Below are positions 7,359 through 16,613 of a DNA stretch of 33,787 bases, piece after piece. Source of the DNA: JdFR-22 sp046537735 (GTDB lineage Archaea > Halobacteriota > Archaeoglobi > Archaeoglobales > Archaeoglobaceae). The stretch is taken from assembly GCA_046537735.1 (NCBI GenBank), contig JBKHKH010000003.1:1-33787 (forward strand), in the 5' to 3' direction. Each line of letters begins with the position of its first letter. Positions within the stretch are counted from its first letter, which is position 1. The position numbers were made by a program, and so were the translations under genes. Under the pieces are notes generated by a model that saw only the letters and a program-made list of their open reading frames with translations, made no database searches and was not told where the DNA came from.

Positions 7359-7688
7359 TTTGTCCTTTAATGCTACTAAAATTTCGGATAAAGCACAGAC
7401 GAGATTTTAACTGGTATTGTCAGTGGAGTAAACTCCATAAATATATATTGATAAAAAAAATAAATTTTGCAGATAAACCTCTTACTACCTCCCACCTGTT
7501 TATAAATTACTGATAGGCAACAATCAATATAAAACCTCAATATCAAGGAAACATATTAAGTATAATTTCCTGAAATCATCTATACACTTAAAATAAGTCG
7601 ACAAATTCGTTGTTACTACCTAAAAATTTATATAAGAGTAATGAAAAGAATATATTAAAAATCAGTAGGTGTTGGGAGGTGAATAAAA
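7359..7688. other. 330-bp intergenic region, AT-rich
   Basis: No gene is seen. A short hairpin TGGAGT-aa-ACTCCA lies at 7424-7437. The only clear signals are those of histone 2: TATA box TTTATATAA (7627-7635) and Shine-Dalgarno GGAGGTGA (7675-7682), which gives a leader of about 30 bases. Confidence 0.6.
7627..7635 (+). promoter_or_regulatory. TATA box of histone 2
   Basis: TTTATATAA preceded by CTAAAAA. Transcription is expected from about 7657, upstream of the strong Shine-Dalgarno at 7675-7682. Confidence 0.6.
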
Positions 7689-7889
7689 ATGGAGTTACCA
7701 CTTGCTCCGGTAGAGAGGATTATTAGGGATACAGGTGCACAACGTGTAAGCGAAGCTGCTAAGAGAGCACTTGCAGATGCCATTGAAGACTATGCGACCA
7801 AATTATCCAAAAAATCGGTTGACATTGCAGCTCACGCCGGAAGAAAGACCGTCAAGGCAGAAGATATTAAAATGGCAACCAGAAAGTAA
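7689..7889 (+). CDS. Archaeal histone 2 (HMf/HMt family)
   Basis: A 66-residue histone fold beginning MELPLAPVERIIRDTGAQRVSE and ending HAGRKTVKAEDIKMATRK. It shares the loop and helix-3 block with histone 1 but differs widely in helix 2, including the dimer face. It has its own TATA box, strong Shine-Dalgarno and T-rich terminator, and lacks the inverted repeat seen at the histone 1 promoter. The two genes may therefore be regulated differently and change chromatin composition with conditions; that is inference. Confidence 0.97.
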   Translation: MELPLAPVERIIRDTGAQRVSEAAKRALADAIEDYATKLSKKSVDIAAHAGRKTVKAEDIKMATRK

Positions 7890-7892
7890 ATT

Positions 7893-7917
7893 TAACTTAT
7901 TTTTATTTTTATTTTTA
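7893..7917 (+). terminator. T-rich terminator after histone 2
   Basis: A few bases after the stop codon comes ACTTATTTTTATTTTTATTT, the archaeal oligo-T signal, matching the arrangement after histone 1. Confidence 0.6.
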
Positions 7918-8053
7918 GCTGATATGGGAAGAATGCTTTTTTCCTTTGTCCTTTCTAATTCACTACTATATTTACTGTGCGGCAATAAATTCAACTATAA
8001 TCCAGAAGTAATTCTCATAAAAAAGCAATATTCTCCGTCAGAGTGTTGAAATA

Positions 8054-9274
8054 ATGGAACCTTTACTGATAGTGGGAGTAATATTATTTACTGGTTTTGT
8101 GCTGGGAGAGGTGGCCTCCCAGGTAAAACTTCCTAAAGTCACCGGATATATTCTGGCCGGAGTGATCTTAAACCCCAATGTGTGCGGTTATATATCTGCA
8201 GACTTTGTGAATACTACCAGTTTTGTGACTAACATTGCTCTCGCCTTCATCACTTTCTCGGTAGGCGGGACCCTTTTTTACCCCAGAATCAAAAGGCTGG
8301 GAAAACAAATAATCTTTATAGGTCTCTTTGAATCCGAATTGGTGTTCCTGCTCCTTTTCGTTGGTCTCCTCGCAGTAACCCCAGTTCTCATTGAGATCCC
8401 TGGAGGTACACTATTTACTGCCTTCATCCCTCTCTCCCTCCTCCTGGCCTCACTGGGTAGTCCTACAGATCCCTCAGCTACTTTAGCGGTTAAACACGAG
8501 TATAAAGCCCAAGGGGATGTCTCAAACACCATTATGGGCATTACCGCTTTCGATGACGCTTTGGGGATAATCAACTACAGCATTGCTGCCTCTATCGCCA
8601 GCTTGCTTATCCTTTCTGAGGCTTTAACTGTTCACTCATCCTTACTGCATCCCCTGGTAACAATCTTTGGTGCAGTAATATTGGGTGCTTTATTTGGATT
8701 TTTATTCAACATAATCTCCACGTTCATCAAAAGAGAAACTGAAGGCACTTACATCGTCGTCATTCTCAGTTTGTTGCTGGTCTGCTTCAGTATAGCTACC
8801 ATTATCGAGCTAGACGGGTTGCTTTCTACAATGACCATGGGAGCTGTGGTGGTCAATTTTAATCCACTGAGAAAGAAGATATTCAGGATTATGGAGCGAT
8901 ACACAGAAGAATTGATCTTCGTTTTCTTTTTCACTTTAAGCGGAATGCACCTCGATTTTGGGGTTTTAACCAGCTCATACCTGCTAATCATTTTCTTTGT
9001 TGTCTTTCGGGCTTTTGGAAAGTTTATAGGGACATTTACTGGCGCACATACATCCAGGTCCCCTTATAAGGTGAAAAAATACGTGGCAGGAGGATTAATA
9101 CCGCAAGGTGGTGTAGTTATAGGTTTAGCTCTGCTTCTAAAACAAAAATACGCCTTCGACGAGATTTCCAATATAGTTATCAGCGTGATTATAGGTGCTA
9201 CCATAGTTCATGAGTTCATAGGACCGGTACTAGCCAAAATAGCTCTCACCAGAGCGGGAGAGATAAAAAGTTGA
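8054..9274 (+). CDS. Monovalent cation:proton antiporter (CPA family, NapA/KefB-like)
   Basis: A 406-residue polytopic protein, about 11-13 hydrophobic helices, of the Na_H_Exchanger fold. The unwound-helix motif appears as SPTDPSAT (136-143) and the ion-binding pair as Asp167-Asp168 in GITAFDDALGI. Two adjacent aspartates are the mark of electrogenic antiporters of the NapA/NhaA type, whereas electroneutral members have Asn-Asp. There is no C-terminal TrkA nucleotide-binding domain, unlike KefB and KefC. It should exchange Na+ (or K+) for H+ across the cell membrane. No Shine-Dalgarno is convincing; the predicted TATA-like ATAAAAAAG is about 35 bp upstream. Monocistronic. Confidence 0.88.
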   Translation: MEPLLIVGVILFTGFVLGEVASQVKLPKVTGYILAGVILNPNVCGYISADFVNTTSFVTNIALAFITFSVGGTLFYPRIKRLGKQIIFIGLFESELVFLLLFVGLLAVTPVLIEIPGGTLFTAFIPLSLLLASLGSPTDPSATLAVKHEYKAQGDVSNTIMGITAFDDALGIINYSIAASIASLLILSEALTVHSSLLHPLVTIFGAVILGALFGFLFNIISTFIKRETEGTYIVVILSLLLVCFSIATIIELDGLLSTMTMGAVVVNFNPLRKKIFRIMERYTEELIFVFFFTLSGMHLDFGVLTSSYLLIIFFVVFRAFGKFIGTFTGAHTSRSPYKVKKYVAGGLIPQGGVVIGLALLLKQKYAFDEISNIVISVIIGATIVHEFIGPVLAKIALTRAGEIKS

Positions 9275-9500
9275 TGAGGCATTAGCCGCATTTAGCCAAC
9301 GCTAACTAAAAACCATTTAATACGGTCAACAGTTAATTTATAAGCAAATCACTCTTTAAATGTTATCACTAACATGATGATATAAAAGTTAATTATTTAT
9401 GTCTATTAAATTTAACCAAAAAGTATGTATAGTTTAAGGTTTGGCCACAGGTCAAATTACCTTGGCGGTACAGCCATTTGGTAAATACAGGTGTTCCTTT

Positions 9501-12086
9501 ATGGAGAGTGAAAATGAGACCCCAGATGATGAAGAGAAGTTAGATAAGATTTACCTGGTTCCCCATACCCATTACGATGCCATGTGGGTGTTTACCAAAG
9601 AAGACTACTTCTACATTAACATCGATCTCATCTTGAAGAAAGTAGTAGATATTCTGGAGAAATACCCTGATTATAAATTCACTATAGAGCAAACTTTTCT
9701 AATTGAAGAGGTTGAGCTGAGGTATCCAGAGCTTTTCTCCAAGATCAAAGAATATATCAGACAAGGCCGTCTGGAAATCGCAGACGGGGAGTATCTGATG
9801 GCAGACATGATGGTCCCCCAGGAAGAGACGCTGGTCAGAGAGATACTCGTGGGGAAAAAATACGTAAAGAAGAAATTCGGTGTTGATGTTCCTGTAATGT
9901 GGCAGGCTGATAGCTTCGGTCTAAATGCACAACTCCCCCAAATATACAAAAAATCAGGGTACAAGTGGCTGGCCTTCCGGAGGGGTTGTCCAGAAAGCAA
10001 GCCTACTGAGTTCCTGTGGGAAGGGCTTGATGGTACAAAAATAATATCTCACTGGATGCCTCTCGGTTATAGGGCTGGTTTGAACCTGGACAAGTTAGAG
10101 GATAGTTATCGAGATCTGAAGAGACTCTCTTTAACCAACATCATTCTGATGCCCTCGGGAAGTGGAGTTACTATGCCTCAACCTCAAACTTCCCAGAAAG
10201 TTAAAGAATGGAATGAAAACCACTCATCCCAAATTAAGATATCCACTCCGTCGGAATTTTTCCAGGACCTTGAAGGAAAAATGAAGGACGCTCCCATAAG
10301 AAGGGGGGAGATGTTCTCTGGTAAATACTCTGAGGTCTTTCCTGATTGTTCCTCCAGCAGGATCTGGATCAAGAAAAATTTGAGAAGGTATGAGAACTGG
10401 CTTCTTTACTTTGAAAGATTTATGGCTCTTCACAAACCTATAAACGGTTCCTGGCCATACATAGAAGAACTCGAGGATCTGTGGTCCAAGGTTCTGTTTC
10501 TGGGCTTCCATGACGTAGTTCCGGGAACAGGAATGGATAGCGCATATGATGAAGTAAAGGAATACATCGGTTTTCTAAAGACCAAACTTTCGTATCTGTC
10601 ACCAAAGATCCTTCACGATGTCGCTGACATAGATTCAAATGATGCTGAAGATCGTGTTTACGGTGATGTAATAGTTTTCAACCCTCTCTCCTGGGAAGCC
10701 TCTAACTGGGTAGAAGTGGATTTGAACTTCAATGAAGGTGACATCAAGAAGATCGGCGGATTGAAAAGCAAAGATGATGAGGTCAATGTAGAGATCATTC
10801 GATTTACTAGATATGAGGATAGCTCACTCAAGTACGCCAGAATAGGTTTCATCCCTACCGTGCCGGCGATGGGTTACAAAGTTTACAGGGTAACGGAGAG
10901 CAAACCCAGAAGGAAGGGTAAAGACGCCATCAAGATCCGGGGGAACACCATTGAGACCAAACACCTCAAAGTGAAGTTCTATCCCGACAGCGGACTGGTA
11001 GATATATTTAAGGAAGGGGAGAAGGTCTGCACCGCAAACGATCTGGTACTAGAAGAGGAGATAGGAGATCTCTATTATCATAAAAAGACCTTGGGATACC
11101 CTCTGAAGACCGAGAGCGGTGAGGGAGTAAAATACGGTTCTTTCCGAATGAAGAATTTCTGGATAGAGAAGTCACCTGTTAGAAGAGTCATAAACATTGA
11201 GACCGACTACTTTTCACTGAGATGGCCCTACAGGCTGCTGGACGCTCAAAAACCACTGATCTGGAGGCATAACTTCCTTAGAGTCAAGAAGAAGATAATT
11301 ATCTACAAAGATCTGCCCCGAATAGACTTTATGACAGTAGTTAAAGACGACCACCCCAGGGTCAGGCTGAGAGTCAGATTCACTACAGACATGAACCTTC
11401 CTGAGTATCAATGTGAAACCCAGTTCGGGACCGTAAACAGGCCCACCAACCAGTACTACTTTAACCCCGAAGGGTGGAAAGAAACCCCTTCCGGAGTTTT
11501 TCCGTCAGTTAGATGGGTGGATTACAGTGACGGAAAGAAAGGATTAACAGTAATCAATAGAGGAAACCCAGAGAATGAAGTAAGAGACGGAGATGTTTAT
11601 ATCACCTTGCTGAGGAGTGTGGGTATGCTGTCCTCTGACGGTAGCGCAGGACCTGCTATACCGGTACCAGATGCAAGAGAGCTGAAGACATATTCCTTCA
11701 GATACTCTGTATATCCCCATCAGGGAGACTGGAAGAAAGCTCAATCATATAAACAGGGTCAAGAGTTTAATTACAATTTGATCGGCAAACAAATCCCCAG
11801 GAACAAGAAGTACAGGATCGAGAGATCCTTTGTATCCATTGAGCCCGACAATTTGGTAATGACCGCTTTGAAACCGGCCGAAGATAGAAGTGGGATAATA
11901 CTAAGGTTTTACGAAGCATCAGGAGAAGACACAGACGCTAACATAACTCTCTTCGACAACCCCAAAAAGGTTATGAGGACCAATCTGATCGAAGAGGAGC
12001 TGGAAAAGGTGCCCAGTGAGGACAGTATTGTCAGGATGAAGGTCAAACCGTTTGAGATCGTCACCGTCAAACTGATATTCGATTAA
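9501..12086 (+). CDS. Glycoside hydrolase family 38 alpha-mannosidase
   Basis: An 861-residue GH38 enzyme. The N-terminal catalytic barrel begins VPHTHYDAMW with metal ligands His24 and Asp26. The nucleophile is Asp137 in WQADSFGLN, and GFHDVVPGT is the further metal-binding histidine block. After it come the three-helix bundle and the large C-terminal beta domains that end GH38 proteins. There is no signal peptide, so it acts in the cytoplasm on alpha-mannosides or possibly mannosyl-glycerate-type solutes; the substrate is not determined by sequence. ATG 9501 is preferred over the TTG at 9441 because AGGTG lies seven bases before it and family similarity begins shortly after. thiD follows after 9 bp. 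Confidence 0.9.
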   Translation: MESENETPDDEEKLDKIYLVPHTHYDAMWVFTKEDYFYINIDLILKKVVDILEKYPDYKFTIEQTFLIEEVELRYPELFSKIKEYIRQGRLEIADGEYLMADMMVPQEETLVREILVGKKYVKKKFGVDVPVMWQADSFGLNAQLPQIYKKSGYKWLAFRRGCPESKPTEFLWEGLDGTKIISHWMPLGYRAGLNLDKLEDSYRDLKRLSLTNIILMPSGSGVTMPQPQTSQKVKEWNENHSSQIKISTPSEFFQDLEGKMKDAPIRRGEMFSGKYSEVFPDCSSSRIWIKKNLRRYENWLLYFERFMALHKPINGSWPYIEELEDLWSKVLFLGFHDVVPGTGMDSAYDEVKEYIGFLKTKLSYLSPKILHDVADIDSNDAEDRVYGDVIVFNPLSWEASNWVEVDLNFNEGDIKKIGGLKSKDDEVNVEIIRFTRYEDSSLKYARIGFIPTVPAMGYKVYRVTESKPRRKGKDAIKIRGNTIETKHLKVKFYPDSGLVDIFKEGEKVCTANDLVLEEEIGDLYYHKKTLGYPLKTESGEGVKYGSFRMKNFWIEKSPVRRVINIETDYFSLRWPYRLLDAQKPLIWRHNFLRVKKKIIIYKDLPRIDFMTVVKDDHPRVRLRVRFTTDMNLPEYQCETQFGTVNRPTNQYYFNPEGWKETPSGVFPSVRWVDYSDGKKGLTVINRGNPENEVRDGDVYITLLRSVGMLSSDGSAGPAIPVPDARELKTYSFRYSVYPHQGDWKKAQSYKQGQEFNYNLIGKQIPRNKKYRIERSFVSIEPDNLVMTALKPAEDRSGIILRFYEASGEDTDANITLFDNPKKVMRTNLIEEELEKVPSEDSIVRMKVKPFEIVTVKLIFD

Positions 12087-12095
12087 ATTAAGCCC

Positions 12096-12833
12096 ATGCA
12101 ATCTATATTGTCCATAGCTGGTCTTGATACTTCGTGTGGTGCGGGCATCTGTGCCGATGTTAAGACTGCTAAGGCTCTATCCTTTCATGCGTGTACCGCC
12201 ATTACAGCCATTACTTTTCAGAATACTTGTGAGGTTCAGGGTATGGAACCAGTGGATAAAAAAGTGCTGACCGAGCAGCTGGATGCAATTACTGGCGACA
12301 TACCCATTAGTGCAATTAAAATAGGCCTGGTGCCGGACAAAGAAACAGCAGAGATCATTGGACGGACCCTAAAAAAACTCAATGTTCCCACAGTTCTCGA
12401 TCCGGTTATCAGGTCAACCACCGGATTTGATATAGGATCGTTAGAAGGTTACAGATTATTAATTCCCAGTTGTAGCGTTATCACACCCAACGCTCACGAG
12501 ATGAGGCAGTTAACAGGAATTACTGTGAGTAGTGTTGAAACAGCAAAAGAGGCAGCTGCCAGCCTTCCAGAAGGCATTTCGGTAGTGATCACCGGCATAA
12601 ATGGTAGAGATCTGATCTTTGATCCCTTTAACGGGAACTTCCACATAATCGGTAAAGAGCTGGAGATGGGCAAAGTCCACGGAACAGGCTGCGTGTACAG
12701 CACATCACTCGCATGCCACCTGGTGAGCAGATCAGATTTGTTTACAGCTTGCAAGAAATCCAGAAGACTGACAATCGCTGCTGCAAGACGAGCGAACACC
12801 ATCGGTAAATGTCTACCAGTGGTAAACCCCTAA
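12096..12833 (+). CDS. thiD: Hydroxymethylpyrimidine/phosphomethylpyrimidine kinase (ThiD)
   Basis: A 245-residue ribokinase-fold kinase. It opens with SIAGLDTSCGAGICADVKT, the ThiD substrate/P-loop-like region, contains TVLDPVIRSTTG, and ends with the anion hole HGTGCVYS. It should phosphorylate HMP and HMP-P for the pyrimidine half of thiamin. There is no C-terminal ThiN domain, which many archaeal ThiD proteins carry, so it is the short form. It starts 9 bp after the mannosidase stop and is probably co-transcribed, although no metabolic link is evident. Pyridoxal kinase activity is an alternative within the same family. Confidence 0.88.
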   Translation: MQSILSIAGLDTSCGAGICADVKTAKALSFHACTAITAITFQNTCEVQGMEPVDKKVLTEQLDAITGDIPISAIKIGLVPDKETAEIIGRTLKKLNVPTVLDPVIRSTTGFDIGSLEGYRLLIPSCSVITPNAHEMRQLTGITVSSVETAKEAAASLPEGISVVITGINGRDLIFDPFNGNFHIIGKELEMGKVHGTGCVYSTSLACHLVSRSDLFTACKKSRRLTIAAARRANTIGKCLPVVNP

Positions 12834-12921
12834 AAAACAAAAATATGGTAAAAACATCATTTTAAAAGCTCAACCAATCTTCTGCTTTCTGTTCTCTACT
12901 CCCTCTACCTATCCATATTCC

Positions 12922-13443
12922 CTATTCTTTGTTCTCAATAGCTTTAAGAATTATGTCGGCAATACTTTCTGGGCCAAAATAACCGGAGTTAAGTATAATA
13001 TGGTAGAGACTCCAATCACTGACGTTGATACCGTAGAATTTGGAATATCTTCTTTCTTCGTCTTTTTCCCTGTTTATGGTTTCTTCTCTAGCCGAATAAA
13101 GGTCTTTTTTTTCCCTTTTAGCAATTCTGGATACTCTGGATTCTCTATCAGCAAAAAGGAAGACCTTAAAAGCGTCTTTAACCATCCATCCAGAGAGCCT
13201 CCCCTCAATTACTGCATTCTTTGCTTTTTCCGCCCTTTCCTTCTGTAATCTATCTATGTAAAAGTCAATTGCAGAGTCCTGCTCAGCGATTTTACTGAAC
13301 TGCTCTAGAGTGTATCCCCTCTTTCTAGCAAGCTCTCTAAATATTTCACCAGCAGAGATAAGAGAATAATCTAATTTTGACGCCAGAATCTTGGCTACTG
13401 TAGATGTACCACTTCCCGGCAAGCCCGAAATCGTGATCCTCAT
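12922..13443 (-). CDS. cmk: Cytidylate kinase (archaeal type)
   Basis: A 173-residue P-loop kinase with GLPGSGTST at 7-15, followed by the CMP-binding SAGEIFRELARKRG and the lid-region RIAKREKKDLYSARE. The short form lacking the bacterial CMP-binding insert is typical of archaea. It phosphorylates (d)CMP to (d)CDP. It is the last gene of the ribosomal/secretion cluster, as in many euryarchaea. The 63-bp AT-rich gap before it contains a repeated AATAAAGAT and could hold a secondary promoter. Confidence 0.92.
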   Translation of the reverse strand: MRITISGLPGSGTSTVAKILASKLDYSLISAGEIFRELARKRGYTLEQFSKIAEQDSAIDFYIDRLQKERAEKAKNAVIEGRLSGWMVKDAFKVFLFADRESRVSRIAKREKKDLYSAREETINREKDEERRYSKFYGINVSDWSLYHIILNSGYFGPESIADIILKAIENKE

Positions 13444-13506
13444 GTTTGTTTTTATTACTTAACTATTCTCTATTTTTTATTATCTTTATTATCTTTATTA
13501 CTTTTG

Positions 13507-14112
13507 TCATCCCAGCTTGAATACTTTCTTGACTACCTGACTTATGGCTATTGAGCACAGGATATACCAGAAGATCCACCAGGGGAAAGGCAAAAAGGAT
13601 AGGATGGGATCGCTTACATGAATGGAAGAAGCATGGAATGGAACACTGAGGGTTATTATGTTGTCATTGGTCTTCATCCATAGCCACATAATGATGGGTA
13701 TAGTTACGATTCCAGAGTAGAACATGGGCTTGAATTGCATCCCCATCATTTCTCCCTGAAGCTTCTGAACCTCCTGCTTCTTGGGCTCTAATTTTTTGAT
13801 CCTTGCCTGATCATTTTTTTTGGTAGCGTCCATATACTCTTTCTGAAAGTCCATAACCTTCTTTTGAACTTCTTTAAACCGGTAGAAGTCGATAGCGTAA
13901 CGCTGGATCATTGTGGTATAGGTAGCGGTGATAATGGCAAGAGTGAGTATAACTGCATGAATGGGTAGCGTGTAGTAAATGGGGTTAATCAAGGGAGATA
14001 TAGCATCGGCCAGCCCGTTCCTAAAGTCTTCACTAATAAGGATCCCCAGAAGGATCACAATACCCAGACTCAAGAAAAACCTCTGAATTATGTTCTTTAT
14101 CGTCTCCTTCAT
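13507..14112 (-). CDS. DUF106 / EMC3-TMCO1-like membrane protein (Oxa1 superfamily)
   Basis: About 201 residues: an N-terminal hydrophobic helix, a second near residues 53-70, a long charged coiled coil (FKEVQKKVMDFQKEYMDATK and on to about residue 125) and two further hydrophobic helices. This is the layout of the archaeal YidC/Oxa1-like DUF106 proteins related to EMC3, which help insert membrane proteins next to SecY. ATG 14112 is preferred over GTG 14124: it starts just after the SecY stop and GAGG lies six bases before it. It sits directly after secY; an adenylate kinase gene often found between the two is absent. Confidence 0.9.
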   Translation of the reverse strand: MKETIKNIIQRFFLSLGIVILLGILISEDFRNGLADAISPLINPIYYTLPIHAVILTLAIITATYTTMIQRYAIDFYRFKEVQKKVMDFQKEYMDATKKNDQARIKKLEPKKQEVQKLQGEMMGMQFKPMFYSGIVTIPIIMWLWMKTNDNIITLSVPFHASSIHVSDPILSFLPFPWWIFWYILCSIAISQVVKKVFKLG

Positions 14113-14113
14113 A

Positions 14114-15613
14114 TCACTCCTCACCCAGGAATCTTCTCAACATGGGATGCATTTCCGTCATCTGTTCCTTGGCAAGATCCTGATAGAATCTGTATGCGAT
14201 ACTGACCGCCAGCAAGAGTCCCGTTCCACCAACTTGCCCTATGGTACCCATCATGTTAGCTGCCAGGGCGAGTATAGCGAGAGTGATACCACCCAGTATA
14301 GTCAATCTGGGGATATATCTTTGAAGAACTCTTTGCAGGACGGCCCGGTTCTTTCTGAAGCCCGGTACCTGCATCCCGGACCCCATTAATTGATTGGCTA
14401 CACTTTTGGCATCCATCCCCGCTGTCTGAACCCAGAATATGGCAAAGACGACACAACCAACTATCAGGACAGCAGCATCTGTGAACACATGACCTATTAT
14501 CATCCAGTTGGGTAGATCCGCATAATACGGACTCTGCCTTACCAGGGACGGTACCCAGTCCTGAGGACCGTTTATAGGAGAGAGCATGTACATCAGGCCG
14601 TTGACCGGCTGAAGCTGCCCCCCTATTTGGGCATACTCTCCGAATACGGTTACGCCTCTCTGGTAGAGTACCATTCCCATCACAGTTATATTGGCCTGTA
14701 GAGCCCTCACAAATATCATGGGCAGGACACTGGCGTAGATCAACTTTATGGGGAAACGACCTCTGGCTCCTCTCACCATGGAGTGCGCCAGGGGGATCTC
14801 AACTCTGGTACCTTCCGCGAACACGACCATTAAGATAATGATTATCGTTGTTATCAAGGCGAGGAATCCGCCCTGTATAAGCAAGAACTCGAGTCCACCA
14901 GCGGATAGAAGCTGGTCCATGGGGACATTCTGGGATATCCACACCCAGGTGGGGATAATACCAGGTATGTTCATGGGGGCCTGTTGTCCTTCCACAGTTA
15001 CCCAGTTGAAGAGACCGGATATAAGCGCCTGGGATATGCTGGCCATAATGAACAGGCTGACACCACTTCCAATGCCCCATTTGGTTACTACTTCATCCAT
15101 ATAAACAATGAGCATACCGCCAATGAATAGCTGAAAGAAAATAATGAAAGATATTAGTCCGGGTGAAACACCCAGTACGGAAGCAATTTCCAGATTGGGC
15201 TTCAGAAAGCCACCCAGGATCTGGGGTAAAGCTGTTAGCACGATCATAACGATAACCAGTAATCTCTGGAAATTCTGATAGGCTGCCCTATCGTTGGGAT
15301 CATTGAGGTTCAACTTGACGATCCCAGCTCCTACCATCAGCTGGAGTATAATAGAGGCTGTAACAATCGGACCTATACCAAGAGCAAGTATAGAACCGCT
15401 AGCTCCTGCCAGGAAAGCACGATATTGAGCCAGGATGTCTATCGATTCTGGTGAGAGACCAAATACAGTTACATTGGATAAGGCAAAATAAAGAAGCAAT
15501 ACCGCCACGGTCCACGATAGTTTTTGTTTGAACGAAAGATGGCCAGTAGGTCTGGCAACACTGGGGATCCTCTCTACATACGGTTGCAGTGACCTGATTG
15601 CTTCATTGATCAT
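14114..15613 (-). CDS. secY: Protein translocase subunit SecY
   Basis: A 499-residue polytopic protein with the ten-helix SecY plan. The N-terminal amphipathic segment (RPTGHLSFKQKLSWTVAVLL) leads into the first helix, and the plug region FGLSPESIDILAQYRAFLAG follows. The pore-forming channel for secreted and membrane proteins docks on the ribosome by cytoplasmic loops such as VFAEGTRVEIPLAH. It is somewhat longer than the 430-470 residues of many archaeal SecY proteins, mainly in external loops. GGTG lies seven bases before the ATG. It follows uL15 in the conserved spc order, so secretion and ribosome genes share a transcript. Confidence 0.97.
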   Translation of the reverse strand: MINEAIRSLQPYVERIPSVARPTGHLSFKQKLSWTVAVLLLYFALSNVTVFGLSPESIDILAQYRAFLAGASGSILALGIGPIVTASIILQLMVGAGIVKLNLNDPNDRAAYQNFQRLLVIVMIVLTALPQILGGFLKPNLEIASVLGVSPGLISFIIFFQLFIGGMLIVYMDEVVTKWGIGSGVSLFIMASISQALISGLFNWVTVEGQQAPMNIPGIIPTWVWISQNVPMDQLLSAGGLEFLLIQGGFLALITTIIIILMVVFAEGTRVEIPLAHSMVRGARGRFPIKLIYASVLPMIFVRALQANITVMGMVLYQRGVTVFGEYAQIGGQLQPVNGLMYMLSPINGPQDWVPSLVRQSPYYADLPNWMIIGHVFTDAAVLIVGCVVFAIFWVQTAGMDAKSVANQLMGSGMQVPGFRKNRAVLQRVLQRYIPRLTILGGITLAILALAANMMGTIGQVGGTGLLLAVSIAYRFYQDLAKEQMTEMHPMLRRFLGEE

Positions 15614-15629
15614 TGTTCACACCGTTTAT

Positions 15630-16148
15630 TCATTGAGCGATTAGCTCTCCACCGGCTTCTTCTATTTTGGCCACCGCTTTTTGGGTGGCATTATCGACTT
15701 TTACATTAAACGCTCTGGAAACTGTACCTTTTCCCAGAAGCTTTTGATAACCCAGTCCTGTCAAATCCACAGTAAACTTGCCACCTTCCTTACTGACAAA
15801 TTCAGAATCTTCAAGCTTTTCCAGTAAGAACTCCAGGTCTCCCACATTTATTTCGGGTTGTGAACACAAGCGGGAGTAGACATCGCTGTCGATCTTTCCT
15901 TCATCTCTAAGAGCCTTAAGTGTTAATTCTAAATTCCGTAAACTTCTGTACTTTGATTTGACTATTTCCGGTCTGGTGAAGCCGTATTTCCCTATCTGCC
16001 TCCCAGACTTTATGGTGCTGATGTATTTGTGTTTGAGCCATCCAGCGTTTCCGCTTCCTCCTCTATGGCCTCTACCTCTTCTCTTCTTGCGGAATCCTCC
16101 TCCACAGGAACTGCTTCCTCTGTATTTCTTTACACTTTTCTTGGGCAT
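15630..16148 (-). CDS. rpl15: Ribosomal protein uL15
   Basis: A 172-residue large-subunit protein. The Gly/Arg-rich N terminus (KYRGSSSCGGGFRKKRRGRG) is the extension that threads into 23S rRNA, and the C-terminal VSRAFNVKVDNATQKAVAKI is the typical globular end. The real start is ATG 16148 (MPKK): the GTG at 16157 lies inside the Shine-Dalgarno GAGGTGAA. The uL30 stop codon is part of the same Shine-Dalgarno, implying coupled translation. Confidence 0.96.
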   Translation of the reverse strand: MPKKSVKKYRGSSSCGGGFRKKRRGRGHRGGSGNAGWLKHKYISTIKSGRQIGKYGFTRPEIVKSKYRSLRNLELTLKALRDEGKIDSDVYSRLCSQPEINVGDLEFLLEKLEDSEFVSKEGGKFTVDLTGLGYQKLLGKGTVSRAFNVKVDNATQKAVAKIEEAGGELIAQ

Positions 16149-16153
16149 TAAGT

Positions 16154-16609
16154 TCACCTCATCTTATTGAGTAGACTGTTTATCTCCTTACCTTGGTAAC
16201 CCAATTCTCCCTTGTTGAAGTGCCATTTTATATTTTTCAAGCCACCTCGAGGTGGGTGGAGTCTGAGAACTGGTTTTAAGTTTAGATCGCCTAAAGAGGC
16301 TTCTCCTTCCACAATCGCTTTAGATAACTCTTCAAAAGAGCCATACTTACTATTTTCTTTTACAAAATCATCCGTAAGAGGTTCATTCCCCGGCAATCTG
16401 GCTCTTTTTTGAATTAAAGTGGCCAAGATCTGTGGATCCACCTCACCGAAAGCCACATAGTCCTTAACTATCTGGAGCATGCCCCTATAAGAAGGCGTAT
16501 CGGGAACAAGAACGCAATGATTTATCTTGTGAAGCTTTAGAAGGGATAAGGTATCCTTTATTTTCCTGTCCACGTTTACCTCTCCTCTCAACCTTACTGC
16601 TGCCAGCAT
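16154..16609 (-). CDS. rpl30: Ribosomal protein uL30
   Basis: A 151-residue archaeal/eukaryotic-type uL30, longer than the 60-residue bacterial form. It starts LAAVRLRGEVNVDRKIKDTL and contains the C-terminal extension RLHPPRGGLKNIKWHF usual in archaea. It binds 23S rRNA on the large subunit. Its Shine-Dalgarno AGAGGTGAA includes the uS5 stop codon. Confidence 0.96.
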   Translation of the reverse strand: MLAAVRLRGEVNVDRKIKDTLSLLKLHKINHCVLVPDTPSYRGMLQIVKDYVAFGEVDPQILATLIQKRARLPGNEPLTDDFVKENSKYGSFEELSKAIVEGEASLGDLNLKPVLRLHPPRGGLKNIKWHFNKGELGYQGKEINSLLNKMR

Positions 16610-16613
16610 AATT

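Noticed and set aside
9441..9500. TTG start giving the mannosidase 20 more residues
   Set aside because: ATG 9501 has a well-spaced AGGTG, and the extra residues have no family-like features.
13444..13506. AATAAAGAT repeats before cmk as a regulatory array
   Set aside because: Only two or three imperfect copies in very AT-rich DNA; chance is a sufficient explanation.
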